DNA of 64,000 nt, taken from Helicoverpa zea (lineage: Eukaryota > Arthropoda > Insecta > Lepidoptera > Noctuidae). The notes beneath the pieces were generated by a model, which was given only the letters and a program-made list of their open reading frames with translations, was not told the origin of the DNA and did not search any database. A program made the position numbers and the translations under genes. Numbering within the stretch: the stretch's first letter is position 1; every line of letters starts with the position of its first letter. The stretch covers positions 5,582,501 to 5,646,500 of the forward strand of contig NC_061456.1 of assembly GCF_022581195.2 (NCBI RefSeq). Reading direction: 5' to 3'. Below, piece by piece: positions 33,931 to 46,804 of the stretch.

Positions 33931-36900
33931 CTGCAATAACAATCCCATCTTTTATGCAGTCGCTTTGATTCTTTTTTGCATTATTCATTGTTATTACTAT
34001 TGGAGACCGTTTCATATGTTTTTCCTTGTTCATATACTATTATTTGCTGATCCAACGAATATATGTACCCATTCTATCCTTTATTTAGCAAAACTGAAAT
34101 TAACATCAGGCGCCAATATTCTCGCATTGTTAAGATAAACAATAACCGAAATGCGATGGCGCCTGCTATCAGTTCGGCTTATGCAGTATCTAGGCTGTTA
34201 ATTAAGCAGTCTGCATGCAATTTGCATCAAGGCGGATTGGAGTCGCGAACTTCTGATTATTTGAATAAGATTTCGCAGAGCAATATTAAGGAAATTATTC
34301 GTGCCACGGAGAACTCAGTGGAGGCGGCACAGAATAAAGTAAGGTGCCTACTGTACGATCGATTTAACGAACACTTTAAGTGCTCATTGTCGGAATTCTA
34401 TTAAAGAGACGTGTTTAATTTAATTCAGAGATAGTTCACGTCATTTATCCAAATTCAATTTTCGGACTGCCTAGGTTGAATGTAAGCATAGATAGGATGT
34501 TGTTATATTGTCTGAATTATAAGCAACATAAATATAGGGACTATATAAGAACCGCCCACAATGTAATAGATATTATCCGCTTACAATCTTATGCTTATCT
34601 TTGCGCTAGGAGAGGCGACCGCCGCGGTCGTTCCGTTCCTATGTTTCACATGAGCTCTCGTCTCATTTCGCTTAGCTTGACATTTCGAGTGCCCCTGACC
34701 ACCCTCTCCTTAGATATAGGTCGTCATAAATATAATCTTACTTAGGGTGACATTGTGTGTTCTTTTTTCACTTAATATTTTTCCTGCTAAAGGTCCCCGG
34801 CGGCGATTACATAAACAGGATTCAACCGCGACCTTAATGCGCCTAATAAAGTTTTACGACGGACCCTTGGCAAAAACGTGAACGTTTCAAGGCGACAATG
34901 CTTTTATCTTTTCTGTTTTACTGATTGTTTTGTTCTTTACAATTAGGATTAGACATTGTATATTAAACTTATTAATAGGGGGATCTTGGCTCTGTAACTG
35001 TCGTTAAGATCGAGCGATCAAAGTTACGCGCAGCATATCCCAGTCGCCTAGTCAGTTTGTTGTTACAAAAAGGTACGCAATGAGAACTTGCAAAGCATAA
35101 AAATATTATGTCGGTTCCAACTGTCATTGGTAGACCTTCGGCACTCGTTACGGCTATTGAGAAGCCCAAAAGTTTGACAGGCAGTCTTAAAAAGAAATAC
35201 CCTGTCAATCGGTATAAACACTTTGTTTCTTTCGTGTGTCTTTATGGGAGTCCTTTTTTCTGAAGTTTATTATAATCTTACTTGGCGTTGGCCATGTTCA
35301 ATATCTACGCATGAAACATGGCACTTGGGCAAAATTTGCTTGTTTTGTGTAAGAGAACAAATAAATTTTAATTCTTTACTTACATTGTTCCGAGATTATC
35401 CAGAAAAGAATATCTTAATTTTTTTACTGTCGAGCCGTATTCTACAAGGGCTTACTGATATTTTTAATTTTGAGGAAACTGATGATACTCTACAACACAG
35501 CGAGGAAAATATTGCGCAACCTTCCAAGTGACATTCTGAAAAAAAAAACAAAGTTATAAAGCACCTGTAAAAAATTGCATAATAACCTCTAAGAGTACTT
35601 ACTGGAGCATCTTTATAAATAAATAAAAAACCATTTTGCAGTATTATGTTCTTAGTAATTAGCTGGAACCTCTCGATATTTGCTCGCAGCAAGTAGCTCC
35701 GGGAATCGCTTAACATTCCTGAACGTCGAGGTTCGTTTGGAAATCACTTCTTAGCTTCGGCGCGACCTGACGTTGATGTATCGCCTACTTCTTTACACAA
35801 ACTTAATGCCGTCGACTTACTTATTACTTTTTTTTTAATTTTGCTTAGTCTGGCACTTAGATTAATTTACGAGAGAAAAACTGCGTTCAAAGGCAACCAG
35901 TATATTATAATGAAGCAAATAAGTCTATTAAGTCCGAATTTACGAGCTGAAAATTTCTCAAAGTGTAATAAAATGATAATAATATGAGCTTAAAAAATAA
36001 AATGAAGTAATTTGATCACAAATTTTCGGAGTTAATACGAAATTTAGTGGTAGCCTCGCTCAAATGAGATGTTTTTCACATTTTACAAACACAAGTTGTA
36101 GTTTAAGCTTTGTTTATACAATCCACAGTGGTAAACAATTTTATTTACTTAGGTGATTTATGTAAACACTTGTTTCTAAATGATTATGGCGTGGAGTCTG
36201 GAATTAATGCAATAAATCAATGTCAGGACATGTTTACGAGCTAACAGAGTTAATTCCAGTGTGACATGACGTTTATATTCGTGAATAATTGTTGATTGCT
36301 TGTACCGTGATGCCGCATCTAATGCAATAAACTTAATGTAATTGTCATAATTATGTTTATCAGTACATTGCCAGCAGTGTCCCACTAATTATAAATTGTG
36401 TGATTTATTGACCGGGTTTCGTTCAAAAAGTATTTTCAATTCTGAGTTTTGAAGTCGTGTTTTGTCAGGGGCGAGTAGACGAGACCTCGAGAGTCGTTAT
36501 AACTTTTTGACCTTAAGTACAGTCAAGTTCAAAAGTTGGTATCTTTTCTGATACGGAAACTACACTACCTTAAAAGTTATATATTTTGCATTTTATTTAT
36601 AGAATGGATACAAAATTCGATTTTATTCAAAAGCTTGAGAACAATATTTTCCTTCAAGATTAACATCGTAAATATAAAATTACGATAACACTTAAAATAT
36701 TGAATAAAACTTCTGCAATTTGCATTGAATAATATTTAATCGAATGACTGTCATCGATATGAATTGAAATTAAATTAATTATTGCGATTATTGAGCAGAG
36801 AGCCACAGTCGCCGGGGAACGGCCTGGCACTGTGCAGAATGACTGGAAAATGCAATATGTAAAACTGCTGAACGATTACTAATGAGATGAAGATAAAAAG

Positions 36901-36969
36901 GCGTTTTTCACATTTATTGTTGTAAACGACACACATCTACCTATGATTAATAACTTAAATATGTATCAG
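33931..36969. other. Non-coding stretch
   Basis: No supported feature. Frames at 34063-34404 (+, 113 codons) and 35223-35531 (+, 102 codons) were examined; neither shows a family motif, signal peptide or splice context that would support it. Confidence 0.4.
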
Positions 36970-37150
36970 CTTCCGAGCCTTTTCCCAATTATGTTGAGGT
37001 CGGCTTCCAGTCTAACCGAATGCAGCTGAGTAGGTACCAGTGTTTTATAAGGAGTGACTGCCTATCTACCCGGGCAACCCGTTGGCAAGACTGATTGTCA
37101 GACTTTCTAGCTTCTGACTATTGATACGGGCATCGACTGCCAAAGATGTT
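36970..37150 (-). mobile_element. 5'-truncated tRNA-derived SINE (copy 2)
   Basis: CTTCCGAGCCTTTTCCCAAT, GGTCGGCTTCCAGTCTAACC, CAGCTGAGTAGGTACCAGTG and GACTGCCTATCTACCCGGGC match the body of the full SINE at 54425-54811 in the same orientation. Similarity stops after GACTGCCAAAGATGTT, so the tRNA head and 5' body are absent. A short internal deletion and a small insertion relative to that copy were seen. Confidence 0.85.
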
Positions 37151-39850
37151 ACTGAATAGACTTACAAAGAATACTTTAGGTTCTTTATCATAAAAAAGAA
37201 CTCAAGCACAATAGTGTGATCTATGGTTATGAAATTAGCTTAATCATCATTGTCTCCTATTATCCTCCTAAGTACTTATTATCGTTAAGGAAATATGTGA
37301 CTTCTCACAGCCCACGCTCCTATAATGGAGTGGAGGCCTGCTCTTTATCAGAAAAATATCTTATTCAAAGGTCAATATCATTAACTAATAGAAAATATAT
37401 TTTGCAGCTTGTCGATAAATTCATTGCGCTCTTACTTTAGAATAAAAAAAAAACATATATTGGTTGCCAAATTTTTTTAAAGGTTTATTTTTATTTTACA
37501 CACACAATGTATTTCATAATATATGTTGGTTATTTTGTAAAAGCAACAATAAAATCATTTTTTAATTCTGATGCATTTTAACTTTCGTGTTTAAGTTGCT
37601 TTAACTCGGTGCACTACATTGTCGGTTTTCGTACCGCAGAGATAATGAACCCTCACTATTGTGTTACCGTCTGACCTCCGCAACCCTTAGAAAATCTGAT
37701 TATAAGTAAGAAAACGCTGTCCGCTGAATGCTACAAGCAATATATATTATTCTTAAGTTGTTGTTACACAGCTCGTGTAGTTCATTTGCTGAATTAAACC
37801 CCACTTTATTTAGATTTAATTGCTATTGGAATTGGTAGATTTTATTGCACTATAATATAACTTAAATTTTATTTTATAACTCAAATTTTATTACCATTCA
37901 TACTTCGTCCTTTTACTCATTGTACAATTAACTGTAAAGCTGCCTTAATTCAACAAAGAATAAATATTTGTATGATCGAAAGTTCAAATGTTAACTTAAA
38001 TCGGGTCTCGGCGAGAAACAACTAACTTTAAGTTACTTTTCTTTCTGTTAACACAAGGTGTACATGTTTTGTTTTAACCTCCAAAATAAAATAAAAACCA
38101 AAAGGTTAAAATGTTATTTTTCTAGAGTAGTCATTGTGTCGTATTGGTAGTTTGTTTTTGCAAATTAGACTAAGAAGAGTTACGTTGTTACACATCATAT
38201 TTTTTTGGTATGTAGGTACTGACAGATAAACCTATATTTCAAGGACTAATATTCAGTCGATTATTATAAAAATGAGTCTACAGTCATCAGCTATACAAAT
38301 GAAGTTAGCTAGACTGCTACGAATCTTCAAAAATAATAAAGCCGTAAAATATAACATTCGCAAAATTAAATTACGAAAAAATTGAAATGTTTAAAATTTT
38401 TACAGTAAACCGAAATAATTAGACTTCATTTAATTTATCAGTGTACATTTCAATTATCCTTTTAAAAAGGCTGAGAATGCCTCTTTTTGTTTGTAGATAC
38501 AAAATGAGATTTCAGTGATGTTTGAAGGCACCGTTTAATTAATGTAATAAACGTTGTACCTAACGGCTCCGTTGAAGATTCAATTAAGTTTTAAACTTAA
38601 ATACTTAGATTGAATTAATGAAATCTAATTACACGATGTTAAGGCTGAAACACATTCATCAAACACGCCTTTAGTTGAGTTCAGGTGAAATTCTCATAGA
38701 TGCGAGACTTTTCAAAGTTATTACTTTACCTACTACTGCAATGAAAAATGTTTGAAATAATTTTCTTGATGATAATTCCACTTTGGAATAATAATCAAAA
38801 AGTGAGTTCTAGAGATTTTATTTGACTAGACTCAAAAAAAAAAACTTAATATAATGTCACGTTTAATATCAATTTTCAGTTTTTATTTGATGCCAAATTA
38901 CGAAAACAAACTTGTAATTAGTAATCCATGCATTTTATCAGCTTCAATAAATCAGTTTTATGCCTGAAAATTGAAAATACAAATGTTCGTTAACGGTGTA
39001 TTAATAATATACTTCTATGCATGTTCACTGGCAGAAATGATTATTTTGTTCTATTCAAATATTACTCGTAAATAGGCCTAGGAACCTCAACTGACGTCGC
39101 TTTTCCGTCACGAAACTATAATAATTGAATATTTGCAAATGCTATATTGGAATAGTAAATACAGAAAATGCAATAGTGAGGTACTCACATTGTTTGCAAT
39201 CCAATTTAGAAACTGTATTTGGTTGTTTTGCTCAAATATATTTATTTGAAACATAAACAGTAAGTAATTTGTTTGCGACATAATGTTGTAAACCAATTTG
39301 GACTTTAATAAACTCACAAATTATAAAGTCACGAAGTGTAAATTAAATATATTACGAAGGGTCAGTTTAATTACCTTAATACTGCGTGTCTTAATCTTCA
39401 AAACGTTTCCTTGTACAGTTAACGCGAAACTGGTTTGTAATACAGATGCCTTATTGTGACAAAATAAAAGTAAAATCGATGTTACTCCCACATTCTGATC
39501 TCAAAATAGGCTGGCATTATTACCGCCTCCTTAATAGTGTAACCATACCTTAAGCAGCACAAACACTCGATTACGGCGCGAACCTATTTTCGTAGGGTAA
39601 AGCAGTTAGTGGATAATCCCGTTTCCTAGGCGCTCTGTCTAATTCGTTTGTAGAACTTTACGAAGCGCCGCCGGGCTTCGGAGGGATCAGGTGCTTCTTA
39701 AGGCCCAGCCTTGATCCTCCCGAAGCGGCCTCTGTCACGATTATCAGTCTTGTTATTGCCTCGCATACAAAACTATCCGCATACTTAAATTATGGGATAT
39801 TTTCGTTTATTCTGAATAATTATTTTGAGATCGACTCTCTTCAATTATAT
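37151..39850. other. AT-rich non-coding stretch
   Basis: No supported gene or repeat; composition is very AT-rich with many homopolymer runs. Confidence 0.5.
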
Positions 39851-39853
39851 TTT

Positions 39854-40048
39854 AAAATAGCTTCTGCCAGCGGTTTCACCCGCATCGAGTGGGAACTACT
39901 TCTTGTACCGGGATAAAAGAAGCCTATAGCCTTCCTCGATAAATGGGCTATCTAACACTGAAAGAAATTTTCAAATCGGACCAGTAGTTCCTGAGATTAG
40001 CGCGTTCAAACAAACAAACTCTTCAGCTTTATAATATTAGTATAGATA
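39854..40048 (+). mobile_element. ~195-bp CTAGCTT...AGTATAGAT repeat, copy B
   Basis: Near-identical partner of copy A (25943-26141): TAGCTTCTGCCAGCGGTTTC through GTACCGGGATAAAAGAAGCC and ATAAATGGGCTATCTAACAC to TTATAATATTAGTATAGAT. It has one fewer CAAA unit and a 2-3-bp change near AAAAGAAGCC. The flanks of A and B are unrelated, so both are independent insertions. Confidence 0.8.
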
Positions 40049-42799
40049 CATATAAATGGTATTTTTTATAGGAACATGAAACAATTATATGTAATAAAAT
40101 ATTAATGTACCCATGTACCTAATAAAATAATAAAGTTTATCAGAATACATACAGTGAAGAACAAAATGTAAGTTTCAATGTTGCATTGAAAAAATAAAAG
40201 GTAAACAAGTAAATTACCATGATAGTATCTAAAGGGCTCATGAATGCTAAAAAGAATTCCATGATAGTTTGATTGCTATCAATTTGAAGCGAGACTCAAG
40301 TTTTATTTCTCCTGAATAAATTTTATTGGCCGTCTGCAAAAAATGTCTTCCTTCCTATCAACATTTGTATTGAAATGTTTACTATTTGTCTATTTGTTCG
40401 TGATAACTAGAAACATGTACAACTCCATACAAAACTGCTACATTTTAAAATAGTTATACAACTTCACGTTCAAAAAACTATTTTATTTCTCTTACACTGC
40501 TCCTAGAAACTTCAGTGGCGCTGTATACGAGTATTTTCTCAATTTCAGTTTGCAACAAAATCAGTTTATTTTCCAAATGACAAATTGCATTGAAGTAACA
40601 AAGTACAATTTTCTTTTGAGAATAACCTGACAAAGTTTGGGAGTTCACAATAAATATTATTTAGATGTGTTGCTGAAGGCTCATCGAAACCCGCCGTTGA
40701 AAATTATTTGTTAAATAAGTATGTAAGTGAATTTCCGTTGTCGTTAATCGTTTTCCGTGCAGTAATGTAGGCCGGTCGGCGGGCCGCGTGTTTCAATTGC
40801 GGAGGCGGTCGGCCGGACGTCATTATTTCCTGCACAAGCTGGACCCGCGTCGGCTACCACCGACAAACATGCAGCTATTTTCTCCCCTGCGAGCCTTCTC
40901 ACATTGATCTAACGGTTACTGGATCTTTTTACATATTTTTGCAATTGAGTGTTCAATATTTCTCTTTAGAGGTTTAAACATTTTGAAAATAAGAGACATT
41001 TTTTTTCGGATAGTTATTTTTACAAAGTTAACGTCCCATTATTTTTCTCACAGGAATATAACGTTTATTCTTTAAATGTTAACGTGTCCCCTTGAAAGTA
41101 ATTCTAACCGAAGATTGGCGAGAAGTAATAAAGTTTTTCAAGACAATTTTAAAATGCGAAGCCGTAAAAGCATTGCAAATTGGGTACCTACTTATTTATT
41201 CTTTTCAGTTGTTCAAAATTGTCTAACATTTCACGAACTTTTTGCTACTTAAAGAAAGAGTGCTCTGAAAAGAGGTATTCCTTTGAACCTAGCCTAACAA
41301 AAATCATTATCATAAAATATAACTTCGTTTCGCTCTAAAACAGTTCAAACAATAAAAGTGGGTACTTTGGTAGGGAAAAATTAAAAAATAAAAGGCCCGG
41401 CAAAGGCAGTGACGAGTCACTAGCTAAAATGCGCCAGCCCGTTCCAATTACAGAGCGGCAGTCATTATTTCCGGTGCCATGCGATGCCTCCTCCACCGGC
41501 CCTCGGCGCTGCTTCGCTGACCTGCCCAAATTCACCGCCAAAATAACCATCGTAACTAGACCCCTTCGCGATACCACTCTCAAAAACAATCTAGTACCAC
41601 TCTCTAGCCTCCGAGGTCTACGTAAGTTTGTACGGTCTGGTACATTCTTAGTATTGGATGTTGTATAACTTGTTGGATTCGACGGAAATAGCTTTATCAA
41701 TTTTGTTGGGCAAAAATATGTATTTAAAATTGAATATTGCTCTTATTTTTCTTTCAACAGCTTTATTGGCCAATTGGTTAAAAGGGGTGTTTTACAGTTT
41801 AGTTTTTATACGTTTTCGATTTTAAAAAGGGGCATTAATCATATTCTATTTCTTAACATAATAGGTCTTTAATGAATACTTCCCATACATACAAATATAT
41901 AATTGCAATTCTAGAATGCTGGTGCATTCGGAAACAAATGAATAAAAGGTGTTTAAGGACCGCCGCCGCTGTTAGCGAACTCACGAGATACTCCACATAT
42001 TTATATAGCTTTACTCATTAGACAGCTGCGGTGAAAAATTTATAATGACGTCGTTGGCGTAAAACAAAAGAGTCACAATGTGAGCACACACACGCCATTG
42101 TTACTGCTTTTATTGAATTCGATGCTCATTAAAAACTTTATTTTCGAATATTCGAATATTATGATTTTAACGCTCATCTGGTTTTCAGAGACACGCTCTC
42201 CAGGTGAATGGTTGAACTCAATGTAAGTAAATGAGCCTTGGCTTAATGGATGCGTCACTTATCAACTATTTTGTTTCGAAAATGGGATATGAATTGGTTT
42301 ATACTCGTAGTAGCATAATTTTTAAATTCGGTTCATAGTATTATTTAAATTCAGAATCACTCGAATCGAAAGATTAATCGATTAGCGCTTGACATTTAAA
42401 ACTTAAATTATGTTTAAGTAATATCGAATGCTAACAAAGTCCAAAGAGCCAAAGTAATGATTTGCGTATTGATTCATTTATTTACAATTATCTTTTCTGT
42501 ATTGCGAATTATAATGTTCTTCTTGGATCCAAATTGAATAAAAACCGCCAAAGAAGTCGGAATGGCCGAAATAATTGTAATTGTCTTGACGAATTGCTAA
42601 TTAAAAGTTTAACAAATTTATAACGACTTCCAAAAAAATAATTGCATCTACGTTTTGTTTTCTTTTCGGGGCGGCTTCTTCAGAATATTGAAATTGTATT
42701 TTATAAAGAGAAAATTTTATTTGTTTCAGTAGTTTTACATAGATATTTAGAATACATATTTACAATAAATATCAAAAACTATCCTAGTAAAACAAACAA
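40049..42799. other. Non-coding stretch with two GC-rich islands
   Basis: About 40760-40890 (GGCCGGTCGGCGGGCCGCGT and GGAGGCGGTCGGCCGGACGT) and about 41395-41560 stand out from AT-rich surroundings. The second overlaps open frames on both strands (41429-41668 +, 41335-41700 -) and contains the palindrome GTGACGAGTCAC, but no family motif. Either may be an exon or a regulatory element. The rest is featureless. Confidence 0.4.
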
Positions 42800-43003
42800 C
42801 TAAACAGCGTCAAAAAATTCGTCCCCATCGCTGTCAACTGGGAGCGTGCCCAAGAGGCTGGCAGCATTACCTCGTTGGATCGCCATGCTGATTCTTTGTC
42901 CATGGTAATAGCCAGCCTTCTGGTCACGCGAAGCGTCAACCAGCCGCCTAGAGAGATCTTTAAATAGAATGTGGGCATTCGGACCCCACGACCCGAGGGT
43001 TTC
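42800..43003 (-). pseudogene. Orphan C-terminus of a LINE ORF2
   Basis: The minus strand reads ETLGSWGPNAHILFKDLSRR, then LVDASRDQKAGYYHGQRISM and AIQRGNAASLLGTLPVDSDG, ending EFFDAV and a TAG at 42800-42802. The ETLG.WG...AIQRGNAAS.LGT signature is a recurrent C-terminal end of animal non-LTR retrotransposon polyproteins and a frequent contaminant of insect gene sets. The frame has a stop just upstream of E (TAA at 43004-43006) and no RT domain precedes it, so it is a severely 5'-truncated insertion. An AATAAA occurs downstream on the same strand. Confidence 0.75.
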
Positions 43004-46000
43004 TTATGTTTTAAAGAGAAAATAAATAAAATTTTATTTTTTCATCGACCCTTATTTAAGGAATTAGAAAGCAAAAGGCATTTTCTGAAACAATTGTTCA
43101 AAAAATAGTCAGACGCTGTCTCGTGCCTTAAAATCTGCTTAAATGTACTAAGCTACTGATTTCGATTAGCAACAAGCGTTGCGCTGCAAATGCAGTATGT
43201 GTATCTATAAACAACACCCCATATCTAATGCACAGTGGTGCTAAACAGGCGAGTTTGACGTCACATACATTCAGCTGAGGTACGCGTGAGATGGGCTCGT
43301 TATGCGGTCGGCAGCCACCGCAGCGGTGTACATTGACACTCGTTCCGCTTGCTCCTCCCGCGGCTCATTAGACCGACCGCGACCAACCAAGAACATTTCA
43401 CACTGGCACAATAATCTCAACAACTAACCCGTGAAATTGCAACCTTTGTACTTTATAAAAATAAAACGGCCGATTTGTGAAATCCACCATGTTATTGTCC
43501 AAATAGAAACTTGCCACCCTATTTTTTGTTCAATTCGTTCGCTCTTACAAAGTAATTTTGTATCTGTAAGGTAACCTTCATTATTGTAGCTTAACAATGT
43601 TCGAGGCATTATGCTGTTGTTATTTGACCTGTATTTGCCAAATTATTATGTTTGTTCAGATAGGCAGTTCATAAAATATTCACATTAATTAATTTCATAA
43701 TAGTGTTCAGCTATACTTCGCGCTAAACATGACAGAACATAAAGCTTTAAGTTTTGTAAGAATAATAGAGCATGTTACTATGCAAAGGCTATGTGGCAAG
43801 GTTAAAAATGGTTGAGTGTTGAAGGGTCCAGACAGGGATTAGAAGGCGTTTCTCGTCGCTTCACAATATCACCCCCTAATGCTTCGCTCTTCTCTAGCAC
43901 TTTGACGTGTTACGCCTTCGTAATTAGAGCTCACTTCTTTTCAAATGTTCCTCTTCAAAAGTGCGCAAACGCCACTGTGCGGTGTTCTTGTTCGTGACGT
44001 GCCGACGCGACCGTAAAGCGTCCATTCGATTTTATTTCTCTATGACGCGACGTCTTGATAATACTTTACACTTCACCTCATAAATAGGTTTATTGTGTTT
44101 CTAGCTAGTTTTTATGGTGTGCACATTTTAAAACAATTTTATTGGACACTTTGACAGTACAAATGGTGCGAGTGGAAAACTTTTGGCAGTTAATTTTGTT
44201 ATTTTTATTTGCTGCACTAAAAAATATTGTTTTGTTGAGCATAATTCTGAACGAAAACAAGCCAGAATAACACTGCATTTTCATTTCATGTTCTACGCTT
44301 TTCACTTTTTGGCAAATTATTTAGTTTAGTAAATTTGACCTCAATGAAATCAAATTCTGAAAAATATTGACATATACATATTCATTGAATTCCATCACCA
44401 CATGAACGTTAACTGACAAAGCTTTAGTTAAGGTGATGCTGCATCTATGCATATAAACGTAATATTACGTTGCAGTAAACACCTAATTAGGTAGTAAATT
44501 AGATGCAAATACGGTGAAAATCCTAGATTGATTGATTGATTGATGGATCGTTATCAATACTGCACACAGCTGCCAATTTTCATGACGCTACAATCCCTGA
44601 TTGATGTAGGTATATATAAATTAGTTATCTTAGGTTCCTTTATATAGTTACATATAGGTACTAATAAAAGCGAGTTATACATGTTGAGTTATTGAATATA
44701 CCTCTAATTACTAAGACAACTTCATGAACATCAAAATGATCAAAGGAATTATATTTGAATGCGACAACAGCATTAATGCTTGTTGGCGCATTTCTGTTGC
44801 AGCTCTTGTATAGTTAACAAAGTCAGAAACGCATAAAGGGGCGTTGAATTTAATGACGGAGGCTTTGGGGCACGGCAGACATGTGCAGCTAAACACAGGG
44901 CAGGCTTTGTTCTTTGCTCTCTGCTCGTTAAATATTTTAGCTTTAAAATGCTACGCGGATGCGAGAGCTCTCTGCCGTAACCACTGCAGGCACCGCCGGC
45001 TGATACTACATGTATTTTAGAAATACACTGAAAATAATGCCTTTTCTCCACCTTTTAGAGGTTTAACCAAGCGAGATGTTTACTACTTTATTATGTTTAG
45101 TGGTTCGTATTCCGTTGTTGCACGGCTACTGATTGCTAGGCTGCTGGCCTCTCATCCCTCGTCTAATCTTATCTCTTAATCAATGAAGGTACAATTTTGT
45201 TATAACTGTAGTTCGGTTCAGCAAATTTGTGTTGTTTGGACTAGCGGTATCTTTCCGTTGATCTCGTGAGGGGTGAAGCGGAGATTGTATCAGCGTGAAT
45301 GGCAGCATCTGTCCTTTTATGTTTTCCTGTTTAAAGGTTTTTCAGCGAATCGCAAGTTAAAGAGAGATTTTTAGATAAATATTTGTGGGAGTACGAATGA
45401 AACTATAAATGCTATTGTGAATTACATTTATAATAAACTTTGAACTTTGACTTATAACATCAAAACCCTTATGAGTTATTGGATGAAAGATCAAACAAGT
45501 TTTTTTCCAATTGGAGTGGAATGTTTTATGTCGATTGTTTCTTATTTTCCTGACTGATATTATTGAAAAATGTTTGGAATTTGTGAAATTGACTTGAGCA
45601 GTGACGTCACGTAATGATGCGACCGTGGAGCAGTGGACAGAACAATCGGCATGCGGGCTCGGCTGACGACGGAGCGCCCTACTCAGCGCGACCGACAGAT
45701 TATCTTTTTCATCTCCGTGGCATTTCGTTACCCTTAATGAAATCCAGCCAAAGGAAAGAAAGAATTTAATTTAAAACGAATCAGAAAATATTCAGCTGCC
45801 AGTCGCTAGTTATAAATCATTTGAATGCTAATAAATTCGACTAGCCCCGAGCCCCAGGTGGGAACAGACTTTCTTCCTTCTCCATCTTTGTTTTCAGGAA
45901 AAATTGAATAATATTCTGCTCCTTATTATTAAATTCTTTCATAAAGCCACCGACGGCTTTGGGGATTTTCTTTAATATCGTAATGGAATTTCATTTGTCT

Positions 46001-46539
46001 TGCGGTTCAAGCTCACGACGAAGATGAGCATAGTCATATTTCCATTTGTTCGAAGTTAATATTACCTTTACATCCCTTCATAATTGCCTATCGCTCTTGT
46101 TTAAACATTGTGACAGCGGTCCAAATTCTACCGGGAATCGAATTGGCTTTTATTGAAAACACGAAATCTGTTGACTTAAATAGTGAATGGGCGATTCGTA
46201 AAGTTGTTGCATTCGGCCCACGGAAATCGGATTGGTTAACGTTGGTTAATCTGATTCTGTACTAATTGTGTTATCTCTTAATTTATTTTTATTTAACGTG
46301 TCCAAATTGAAAGATAATTACTTTTTGCAGAAAGGAGGGTGGAAATATATTAAATAGTGTTTACTTATAAAAATAGAGTGTTACCGACTTATTATCGGCT
46401 TTTATAAATCTAAAAAGCGTTATTTTATGCAAAACGAGAAGTCAACAAAATTATCAAATTAACTTTCCATATGAAAATAGCATGATGCATACAAAACGAG
46501 CGTGCTAGTTAGTAAGAATCAAAAAGGATATCGGAGCAC
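43004..46539. other. Non-coding stretch with GC-rich patches
   Basis: No supported gene. GC-rich patches at about 43250-43390 (GCGGTCGGCAGCCACCGCAG) and 45600-45700 (AGTGACGTCACGTAATGATG, CRE-like TGACGTCA) may be regulatory. A (GATT)n tract lies at 44526-44545. Confidence 0.4.
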
Positions 46540-46584
46540 GCTTGCATCCGGGCGCCGAACCGAGCGGCGCGTTGCAGCTCCCTC

Positions 46585-46804
46585 AGTTGTTCTCGAGACC
46601 TCACTACGCTCGCCCGTCTACGCACTACGCCGCCTACGCCGTAGCGCGAGTGGGCTACGAGCTACGCCAGTGTGTATTGAACTTGCTACTAAACAAATTA
46701 GTGTTTCGACTGCTGCGTGCGGAATATAAGTCACTGTGCGAATTAAATACTGATTAATATTGTGTTTACGTACATCATAATTTTATTGGATTATTTTTGT
46801 TGGG
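46585..46804 (+). promoter_or_regulatory. Candidate TATA-less promoter and non-coding first exon
   Basis: A GC-rich island (from about 46535) with an arthropod initiator TCAGTT at 46583-46588 and no TATA box. The block continues GC-rich to about 46730 and ends at TGGG|GTAAGT, a strong splice donor (intron from 46805). The frames at 46502-46729 and 46542-46757 use non-standard codon patterns and are not convincing proteins, so it is more likely a 5' leader. Inference: this could be the first exon of the gene whose signal-peptide exon is at 60574-60821, about 13.8 kb downstream. The TACGC/GCGTA-rich core might be repeat-derived, as similar motifs occur near 17640. Confidence 0.4.

Noticed and set aside
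34063..34404. 113-codon plus-strand frame
   Set aside because: No domain, no signal peptide and no consistent splice sites.
35223..35531. 102-codon plus-strand frame ending before an A-run
   Set aside because: Starts at TTG, with no recognised family; the A-run after the stop is one of many in this AT-rich DNA.
41335..41700. Overlapping open frames on both strands in a GC-rich island
   Set aside because: Raised GC removes stops on both strands; neither frame has a motif, so the island is reported but no gene.
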